From the NCBI GenBank assembly GCA_964407495.1, contig CAYOVP010000005.1:1-64000 (forward strand): DNA of 64,000 bases, in the 5' to 3' direction. Origin of the DNA: JAJRZX01 sp964407495. Lineage in GTDB: Bacteria; Desulfobacterota; GWC2-55-46; JADFVP01. Made by a program: the position numbers and the translations under genes. Below the pieces are notes generated by a model. That model made no database searches and was not told where the DNA came from. It saw only the letters and a list, made by a program, of their open reading frames with translations. Below, one piece after another: positions 57,899-64,000 of the stretch (the first letter of the stretch is position 1; every line of letters starts with the position of its first letter).

Positions 57899-58953
57899 CC
57901 CAGGGCCTTCAGTTCCTTTCTCTGTCTCCTGCTGAGTTCACTCGATGTATATCTGATGATCTCCGCCGGCTCTGGCGCTCCAAAGGCCTCGGCCTCTTCT
58001 ACGGCAGACTTTATCTCGGCCTCCACCCCGGCCTTGATCTCCTTCTCAATCTCTTCTGTGAGGATGCCCCTCTGGCGGAGGAACTTCGTGTATCTCTTCA
58101 GGGGCTCCCGTGCCTCCCACTTCTTTACCTCTTCCTCTGTCCTGTAACGCGACGAGTCGTCGGCTGTGGTGTGGTCGTCGAGGCGGTAGGTATAGCACTC
58201 TATGAGAGTGGCGCCCATGCCTGCGCGGGCGCGCTCCACTGCCTCTGCTGTTGTCTTGTACACGGCAAGGACGTCGTTTCCGTCTACCTGTATACCAGGG
58301 ATGCCGTAGCCCGCGGCCCTCTGCGCTATGGTCTCTGCGGCTGTCTGGCGAGAGCGCGGCAGGGAGATTGCCCACTGGTTGTTCTGGCAGATGAAGACCA
58401 CCGGGGCCTTGAAGACACCGGCAAAGTTGAGGCCCTCGTGAAAGTCGCCCCTCGATGAGCCGCCGTCGCCAAAATAGGTGACTGCAACGCTTCTCTCACC
58501 CTTTATCTTCATGGCCATTGCAGTGCCAACGGCATGGGTTATCTGGCTCCCCACGGGAACGCTCATGGGAAAGATGTTCTGCCCAGGGGGGGCCTTCATT
58601 CCCCGCTCGTCGCCCATCCAGTAACGGTACATGAGCCAGGCCGGGTATCCTCGCGTAAGGAAGACACCTGTCTCTCGAAAGGATGGGAAGATCCAATCTT
58701 CCTCTGAGAGGGCCAGGGCCGAGCCTGTCTCGCTGGCCTCCTGGCCAAGTATAGAGGCATAGGTGCCTATGCGTCCCTCTCGCTGTAGGTCCAGGGCCAT
58801 GTGGTTGAAGGCCCGTGAAAAGACCATGGCCCTGTACGCGCGAAGGAGGTCCTCGTCGGAGAGGGGCGGGAGAAGGGCCTCGTCGAGAGCCCCTGTCTCG
58901 TCTAATACCTGGAGATAATCCACCCCAAAGGTCTTTAATGTTTTTTCAGGCAT
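57883..58953 (-). CDS. pdhA: 2-oxoacid dehydrogenase E1 alpha subunit
   Basis: Thiamine-diphosphate-binding E1 alpha subunit, 356 residues. The TPP-Mg motif begins GDGGSSRGDFHEGLNFAGVF and ends in CQNNQWAIS. IGTYASILGQEASETGSALAL and TYRLDDHTTADD are typical of the PDH/BKD family. Two-subunit E1 of this kind is the Gram-positive/mitochondrial arrangement, also found in many deltaproteobacteria. It is first in the operon. Confidence 0.92.
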   Translation of the reverse strand: MPEKTLKTFGVDYLQVLDETGALDEALLPPLSDEDLLRAYRAMVFSRAFNHMALDLQREGRIGTYASILGQEASETGSALALSEEDWIFPSFRETGVFLTRGYPAWLMYRYWMGDERGMKAPPGQNIFPMSVPVGSQITHAVGTAMAMKIKGERSVAVTYFGDGGSSRGDFHEGLNFAGVFKAPVVFICQNNQWAISLPRSRQTAAETIAQRAAGYGIPGIQVDGNDVLAVYKTTAEAVERARAGMGATLIECYTYRLDDHTTADDSSRYRTEEEVKKWEAREPLKRYTKFLRQRGILTEEIEKEIKAGVEAEIKSAVEEAEAFGAPEPAEIIRYTSSELSRRQRKELKALGWERD

Positions 58954-59106
58954 GTGGAGAGTTTAGCATTGCTTTGCAAGGGCGTCAAGCAGGGCCGGAA
59001 GCACATCCTTCTATTTTTTCTTTGACTTGCTCTCGGCTTCCGAGGCAGGGAGTCACTTGCTGGGGAAGGGCCTGCCAGGGGCGTACTTGGACTGCAAAGA
59101 GAATCA

Positions 59107-59148
59107 GGTTTTCTTTGTCTTACTCTCTTTTTTCCAAAAGAAAGTAAG
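59107..59148 (+). repeat. REP-like element, type A, copy 8
   Basis: GGTTTTCTTTGT (59107-59118) leads into an inverted repeat (59119-59131 and 59136-59148, one mismatch) around TTCC. It lies in the 322-base gap between pdhA and mfd. Nothing else but a candidate -10 (below) is seen there. Confidence 0.85.
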
Positions 59149-59235
59149 GTCTTTCAATGTGTTGGAAGGTTTCTCCGGGGCCCCCTTTTTTCACCTACTT
59201 TTTTCTCTTCTTTCTCTCTTTTTCACCTGATTTTG

Positions 59236-59244
59236 TGTTAGAAT
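59236..59244 (+). promoter_or_regulatory. Candidate extended -10 promoter for mfd
   Basis: TGT directly before TAGAAT (59239-59244) matches an extended -10. No clear -35. It would start transcription about 25 bases before the mfd ATG. Confidence 0.4.
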
Positions 59245-59275
59245 ATATGGTTTCAACAACTCATCGAGATGGTTT

Positions 59276-62200
59276 ATGAAAAGAGAAGTTCTGAATAGGA
59301 GGGTATGTTCCCTGGATGAGGCCCTGGAGGCCTCTTCGGCCATTGGCCCTGGGGAGAGACTCGTTGTAGGGGGTCTTCACGGCTCATCGGGTGCCTATGC
59401 GGTAGCCTCCTTCTTCAGGCGCTACGGCCGTGCCGTGCTCGTCGTGGCCGCTGATGAGAGGGCGGCTACGGCCATGGAGGAAGACCTTCTTTTTTTTCTC
59501 GGAAGTGACCATGTCTTTCTCTTTCCCTCTACCGAGGTCCTCCCCCTCTCGCTCAAGGCGCCGCATCCCGCCATTCTGGCAAAGAGAATGGAACTTAACC
59601 AGAAGATCCTGGAGGGCCGCCCCTTTATCACCATTACCTCTGCGCGAAACCTCATGCAGAGGATACCCCCGCTCCCAGCCCTTGAGAAGGGGATCACGAG
59701 GCTTGCACGTGGTGAGGAACATCCGCGTGACAACCTCGTACTGACCCTCGTGGAGCACGGGTTTACACGTGTGCCGATGGTGGAGGGCCCGGGCGAGATA
59801 AGCGTGAGGGGGGCCATAGTGGATATCTTTCCTCCTGGCCACGGCCTGCCTCTGAGGGTCGAGTTCTTCGGCGATACTGTAGAGTCGATACGCACCTTCA
59901 GCACTGATACTCAGAGATCTGTGGAGCGCCTCGACGAGGCCATTATCCTGCCCGCAGGAGAGGCAGACCGTACAGAGGCGGCGCGGGCAAGGGCAAGGCG
60001 CAGACTCATGGAGAGGGCCGCAGAACTGGGTCTCGACCCAAGTGCCTGGGAAGGTCTCTTCAGGGCCCTGAAGCAGGCCTCGCCGGAAAACGATGCCTAT
60101 GGTCTCTACCCCCTGTTTCACGAGAGCCTCGAGCCCATCACAGAGCGTCTGCCAGAGGACACGGTGGTCTTTGTTCGGGAGAGGGCCAGCGTGGCTGAGG
60201 CACTGGAGGTATTCGAGGAAGAGGTACAGGAATGCGAGGCAAGGCTACGAGAGCGGGGAGAATTTTTTCTGCCTCCAGATGATCTCTACACCAGCGCAAG
60301 TGAGGCAGTCGAGATACTCGACAACTTTGCGGGCGTGGACCTAGAGGGCCTCGCTAACCCTGCCCCCCATGCCATCGAGGTGGCGACAAGAACGCAACTG
60401 GACCTCAGTGCCGAGATAAGACACGCAAAGACCGGCAGAGAACTACCCCTCCGGCCCCTTGCCTCTGCCATAGAAGAATGGCTCGGCAGGGGCGCGGCTG
60501 TCTGCATCTCAGCCCACAACAGGGCCCAGGCCGAGCGCACATCCGAACTCCTCGCTGGATATGAAATAGGTACGAGGCTCATAAAGGGGTCCGACTTTCT
60601 CGATATGAAGGCAGGCAGGGCCTACATTGCCGAGGGCTCGTTGTCTGCAGGCTTTCTCATGGAGGCCCCCTGCATAGCCATTGTCTCGGAAGAGGAGATC
60701 TTCGGCGCACGTGTAAAAAAGCGTCCGCCTCCCCGAAGACGTCCGGGTGAGACCTTGAGATCCCTCACTGACATGAAGGAGGGAGATATCGTGGTCCATA
60801 CGCTCCACGGCGTGGGCATTTATCATGGCATCAAGAGACGCGCTGTAGAGGGTGTGGCCCGCGACTTCATCCTCATAGAGTATGAGGGCGGAGACAAACT
60901 CTATCTTCCCGTGGAGAGGATGGACCTTCTGGTCAGGTATCATGGTTTCGAGGGCCGAGAGCGCCCTGCCCTCGACAGGCTCGGGGGATCGAGGTGGAAG
61001 AAGACAAAGGGCAGGATAAAAAAATCCATAGAGGAGATGGCAGGCGAACTCCTGCGTCTCTATGCCGCGCGCCGCGCGGCCCCTGGGTTCGCCTTTTCTC
61101 CCCCAGACGCCATGTTCCACGAGTTCGAGGCTGCCTTCGAGTTCGAGGAGACTCCGGACCAGGCACAGGCCATAGAGGAGTGCATAAGAGACATGACCTC
61201 TGCGTCGCCCATGGACAGGCTCGTCTGTGGTGACGTGGGATACGGCAAGACAGAGGTGGCAATGAGGGCGGCCTTCAAGGCAGTGCTCGACAACAAACAG
61301 GTGGCAGTGCTCGTCCCAACAACAGTCCTTGCCCAGCAACACTACCTTACCTTTTCGAGGCGTTTCGGGCCATACCCTGTGAACATCGAGGTCCTGAGCC
61401 GGTTCAGGACCAGGAAGGAACAGGCCGGCACCCTCAAGCGTCTTGCAACCGGGGAGGTAGACATAATAATAGGGACCCACAGGCTCACGCAGGGGGATAT
61501 AATCTTCAGGGACCTCGGTCTCGTCATCATAGACGAAGAACACAGATTCGGCGTACGCCAGAAGGAGCGTCTCAAGAAACTTCGCAGTACTGTTGATGTA
61601 CTCGCCCTTACGGCCACCCCCATACCCCGTACGCTCCACATGTCGCTGGCGAGCATACGCGACCTCTCCATCATAAACACGGCCCCCGAGGACAGGTGCT
61701 CGGTACGTACAGAGGTTCTTCGCTTTGACGAGGGCGTTATAAAAGACGCCATTGAGCGTGAGATGGACCGTGGGGGGCAGGTCTTCTTCGTACACAACAG
61801 GGTCCAGTCCATGGCGCCCCTCGAGGATATGCTCCGGCGGCTCCTGCCGCGTGCCAGGCTGGCCGTGGCCCATGGCCAGATGCGCGAGGCTGAACTCGAA
61901 AAAAAGATGCTCGACTTCGTGGCAGGCAAGGCAGACATACTCCTCTGCACAAATATAATCGAGTCTGGCCTCGATATCCCCAGGGCCAATACCATAATCA
62001 TCAACCGGGCCGAGTCCTTCGGCCTTGCCGAACTGTATCAACTTCGCGGGCGTGTTGGCCGGTCCAGCCACCGTGCATATGCCTACTTCATGATAGGCGA
62101 GAGCGCAAACCTCGGCCCAGAGGCGCGTAAACGCCTCGACGTCATCCGCGAACTCTCTGAGCCAGGCTCAGGGTTCAAGGTGGCGGCCTATGACCTCGAG

Positions 62201-62821
62201 ATACGCGGCGCAGGCGAACTCCTCGGCACCAACCAGTCGGGCAGGATCGCGGCAGTGGGGTTTGAGATGTACGCGCGCATACTGGAGGAAACAGTGCGCG
62301 AGATGAAGGGCGAGCCCCTGGTGGAAGAAGAGCGGCCAGAGGTGAAACTCCGCGTCTCCGAGTTCATACCAGAGGACTACGTGCCCGACGCAGGGCAGAG
62401 GCTCGGACTCTACAAGCGCTTTGCCTGCATTGGCGGCGAGGCCGAACTCCGGGCCCTCGCAGAAGAGGTCCGCGACAGGTACGGGCCCCTGCCAGAGGTG
62501 GTGGAGAACATAGTGGAGACAGCGTCTCTCAGGCTTCTTCTAAAGCGCCTCGGCGCACGGGAACTCACCGAGAAGGCAGGGCGCATACACCTGAGTTTCA
62601 AGTTCAACGAGGCGGCCACGCAGAGCAGGAGAGAGGAAATACCAGTTGTCGACGAGGCCGTGGTCAGAAAGGCCCTCGAACTCGTGGCAGCCGACCCAGT
62701 GAAGTTTCGTATCACGGGAGACGGAAGGTTCTCTGTGCGTCTTGAGAGCAGGGACAAGAGCGTGGAGACGGCCCGATATGTATTGAAAGAACTTCTCGGC
62801 GAGTGTTATAGTGAGGTTTGA
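59276..62821 (+). CDS. mfd: Transcription-repair coupling factor Mfd
   Basis: Large superfamily 2 DNA translocase that removes stalled RNA polymerase and recruits UvrA for strand-specific repair. At 1181 residues it has the usual layout. N-terminal UvrB-like domains (about 1-400) are followed by the RNA-polymerase-interacting domain (about 500-570). RecG-like helicase domains come next: GDVGYGKTE (Walker A, about 652-660), DEEHRF (about 754), TATPIPRTL (about 780), GRVGRS near 925. The TRCF C-terminal domain (about 1020-1130) is last. It is separate from pdhA on the opposite strand. Confidence 0.95.
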   Translation: MKREVLNRRVCSLDEALEASSAIGPGERLVVGGLHGSSGAYAVASFFRRYGRAVLVVAADERAATAMEEDLLFFLGSDHVFLFPSTEVLPLSLKAPHPAILAKRMELNQKILEGRPFITITSARNLMQRIPPLPALEKGITRLARGEEHPRDNLVLTLVEHGFTRVPMVEGPGEISVRGAIVDIFPPGHGLPLRVEFFGDTVESIRTFSTDTQRSVERLDEAIILPAGEADRTEAARARARRRLMERAAELGLDPSAWEGLFRALKQASPENDAYGLYPLFHESLEPITERLPEDTVVFVRERASVAEALEVFEEEVQECEARLRERGEFFLPPDDLYTSASEAVEILDNFAGVDLEGLANPAPHAIEVATRTQLDLSAEIRHAKTGRELPLRPLASAIEEWLGRGAAVCISAHNRAQAERTSELLAGYEIGTRLIKGSDFLDMKAGRAYIAEGSLSAGFLMEAPCIAIVSEEEIFGARVKKRPPPRRRPGETLRSLTDMKEGDIVVHTLHGVGIYHGIKRRAVEGVARDFILIEYEGGDKLYLPVERMDLLVRYHGFEGRERPALDRLGGSRWKKTKGRIKKSIEEMAGELLRLYAARRAAPGFAFSPPDAMFHEFEAAFEFEETPDQAQAIEECIRDMTSASPMDRLVCGDVGYGKTEVAMRAAFKAVLDNKQVAVLVPTTVLAQQHYLTFSRRFGPYPVNIEVLSRFRTRKEQAGTLKRLATGEVDIIIGTHRLTQGDIIFRDLGLVIIDEEHRFGVRQKERLKKLRSTVDVLALTATPIPRTLHMSLASIRDLSIINTAPEDRCSVRTEVLRFDEGVIKDAIEREMDRGGQVFFVHNRVQSMAPLEDMLRRLLPRARLAVAHGQMREAELEKKMLDFVAGKADILLCTNIIESGLDIPRANTIIINRAESFGLAELYQLRGRVGRSSHRAYAYFMIGESANLGPEARKRLDVIRELSEPGSGFKVAAYDLEIRGAGELLGTNQSGRIAAVGFEMYARILEETVREMKGEPLVEEERPEVKLRVSEFIPEDYVPDAGQRLGLYKRFACIGGEAELRALAEEVRDRYGPLPEVVENIVETASLRLLLKRLGARELTEKAGRIHLSFKFNEAATQSRREEIPVVDEAVVRKALELVAADPVKFRITGDGRFSVRLESRDKSVETARYVLKELLGECYSEV

Positions 62822-62837
62822 GATAGGACAGGCGGAT

Positions 62838-63752
62838 ATGAAGAAGTATGCATCTCTCCTACTCCTCGTCATTGGCCTGTGTTTCTTCCTGCCCGGCTGT
62901 GGCGGCAGAGACAAGAAGCCCCCTGACGAAGAGGTCATAATCAGCGTCGGCGGCAGGCCCATAACCCTTGCCCTGCTGAACGAGAGGGTAAAGCGCTATC
63001 TTGACGGAGCGGCAGAGACCAGGGCCGTTCGCAAAGACGTTGCCGCTGAGTTGATAGAAGAAGAACTCATCCTCGGCGAGGCCGCCCGCCTTGGTCTCTC
63101 AATCCCTGCCGAGGAACTACGAAAAGAAGAGGCACGGCTCAGAGAGGAGACAGGGCCCGAGGGTTTCTACGACTCCATACGCTCGGCCTACGGGTCTATA
63201 GACAAGTGGAGAGAAGGACTCCGAAGACGACTCCTCATAGAGAAGACCATTGAGAAGGCCCTGGGGGCCAAGATAAGAGTTTCGAAGAAAGAGGCCCTTG
63301 ATTATTACTCCAGACACAAGAAGGACTATCTCCGAGCCGAGAAGGCGCACGCCCGTATGATAGTCCTGGCCACAGAAGAGGAGGCGCAGAAGGTGCGCTC
63401 AGGGCTCACAAGAAAGAACTTCGCCGAGACTGCGCGCAAGGTCTCCCTGAGTCCGGAGGCCAAGGACGGAGGAGACCTTGGCACATTCGCGCGCGGAGAG
63501 ATGCCCGAAGAGTTCGAGAAGGCCGTCTTCGCCCTGAAGCCAGGCGAGATAAGCCAGATCGTCAAGACAGAGTACGGCTACCACATCTTTCTTCTCGAGT
63601 CCCGCATCCCGGCAAAGCGGCTCTCCTTCAAGGAGGCCGCCCCGGAAATATACGCCAAACTCCGGCGTATGAAGAGGGAGGCCCGTTTCGAGAGGTGGAT
63701 GGAGGTACTGAAGAAAAAAACCGTAATAGACGTGAGAGAGGAGTTCCTGTGA
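62838..63752 (+). CDS. Lipoprotein peptidyl-prolyl isomerase (PpiC/SurA type)
   Basis: A 304-residue exported foldase. The lipoprotein signal (KKYASLLLLVIGLCFFLPGC) puts Cys at the lipobox, so it is membrane-anchored. A SurA-N-like helical region is followed by a parvulin rotamase domain (about 165-265), with AHARMIVLATEEEAQKV, GGDLGTFARGEMPEEFEKAV and TEYGYHIFLLESR. The ATG at 62838 is preferred; an upstream GTG overlaps the mfd stop. Immediately downstream is the second SurA-like gene, so they form a periplasmic folding operon. Confidence 0.88.
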   Translation: MKKYASLLLLVIGLCFFLPGCGGRDKKPPDEEVIISVGGRPITLALLNERVKRYLDGAAETRAVRKDVAAELIEEELILGEAARLGLSIPAEELRKEEARLREETGPEGFYDSIRSAYGSIDKWREGLRRRLLIEKTIEKALGAKIRVSKKEALDYYSRHKKDYLRAEKAHARMIVLATEEEAQKVRSGLTRKNFAETARKVSLSPEAKDGGDLGTFARGEMPEEFEKAVFALKPGEISQIVKTEYGYHIFLLESRIPAKRLSFKEAAPEIYAKLRRMKREARFERWMEVLKKKTVIDVREEFL

Positions 63753-63778
63753 GAATAGCGAAGAGAAAGGAAGGGCCC

Positions 63779-64000
63779 ATGAGGGCAAGGGCGGCGGCCC
63801 TGCCGCTTGTCATCCTCGCCCTTATGACTCTCATTGGCGCGGGCGTGGCAGGAGCAAAGGTCCTGGACAGGATTGTTGCCGTAATCAACGACGAGGTGAT
63901 AACGCTCTCTGAACTCAACGCCGCTGTGGCCCTTGCAAAGAGTTCTTTTGAGGATAACCCTGGTGAGAAAAAGGGCATGACTGTCTCGCGGGAAAAAATT
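63779..64000 (+). CDS. surA: SurA-like periplasmic chaperone, 3'-truncated by window end
   Basis: Only the first 74 codons are in the window. A signal peptide (LPLVIAL-type, residues about 7-27) is followed by VLDRIVAVINDEVITLSELN, the near-universal start of mature SurA. The frame is open to the end of the window. The ATG at 63779 has AGGAAGG nearby; a GTG at 63749 overlapping the previous stop is an alternative. SurA assists outer-membrane protein folding in the periplasm. Confidence 0.85.
   Translation, partial: MRARAAALPLVILALMTLIGAGVAGAKVLDRIVAVINDEVITLSELNAAVALAKSSFEDNPGEKKGMTVSREKI

Noticed and set aside
60509..62071. 520-codon open frame on the minus strand within mfd
   Set aside because: It lies opposite conserved helicase motifs of mfd and its product resembles no family; a by-product of codon bias.
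1..64000. Search for tRNA, rRNA and CRISPR arrays
   Set aside because: No cloverleaf with a TTCGAATC-type T-arm in a gap, no rRNA-like stretch, and no regularly spaced repeats with unique spacers. The repeats found are scattered singly.

Overview
The window is 64 kb of GC-rich, almost fully coding bacterial chromosome with frequent ATA and AGG codons. Together the genes indicate a Gram-negative, hopanoid-making bacterium with a double membrane. They include MlaACDEF lipid transport, a PagL-like lipid A deacylase, HpnN, a PgaA/YaiO-like outer-membrane barrel and a triheme c-type cytochrome. Gene content and the IscR-IscS-IscU, RNase J and SurA/Mfd sets fit a deltaproteobacterial (Desulfobacterota-like) lineage. 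That placement is inference; the window has no rRNA, tRNA, phage, insertion sequence or CRISPR array.

Layout. 1-1656: end of an HD-GYP protein and a PAS histidine kinase. 1971-6806: a tRNA/RNA processing operon (mnmA-mtaB-rnc-radical SAM) joined by 4-base overlaps. 6921-9000: iscR-iscS-iscU. 9336-27944: the hopanoid region, with an mlaC paralogue, hpnM, hpnN, a nucleotidyltransferase/CDP-alcohol phosphotransferase fusion, a flippase-like membrane protein, two unassigned radical SAM enzymes, hpnA, ispH, hpnH, a PagL-like gene, hpnG, shc and inositol-1-phosphate synthase. 28087-31938: mlaEFDAC. 32132-37272: a membrane phosphatase-like protein and a HEAT/GT2/TPR-barrel trio that looks like a polysaccharide synthesis and export system. 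37660-42919: Spy-like protein, an unknown exported protein, PilZ, an ATPase-GNAT fusion and an LPG-synthase-like protein. 43893-47552: radC and a quorum-sensing module (LuxI, LuxR, an HTH-less LuxR-type protein) with a triheme cytochrome. 47867-53431: RNase J, PlsC, SSB, U32 protein, FmdB-like zinc ribbon and inositol monophosphatase. 53730-58953: small proteins and the pyruvate dehydrogenase-type E1a-E1b-E2 operon. 59276-64000: mfd and two periplasmic PPIase genes (the second, SurA-like, runs off the window).

How it fits together. Much of the window concerns envelope lipids. IspH supplies isoprenoid units, Shc makes the hopane skeleton, HpnH and HpnG begin side-chain synthesis, HpnA is sugar-related, and HpnN/HpnM/Mla move lipids between membranes. 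Inositol-1-phosphate synthase, an inositol monophosphatase and the nucleotidyltransferase/CDP-alcohol phosphotransferase fusion suggest an inositol-containing polar lipid or solute made next to the hopanoids. This is the most interesting uncharacterised chemistry here.

The most distinctive regulatory find is the quorum-sensing module. A perfect lux-box dyad lies upstream of luxI and takes the place of a -35 element. Beside luxR is a paralogue that keeps the acyl-homoserine-lactone pocket residues but has no DNA-binding domain. The most distinctive non-coding find is a family of intergenic REP-like palindromes (eight full copies, one half copy and three diverged variants), several with a neighbouring GC-rich hairpin.
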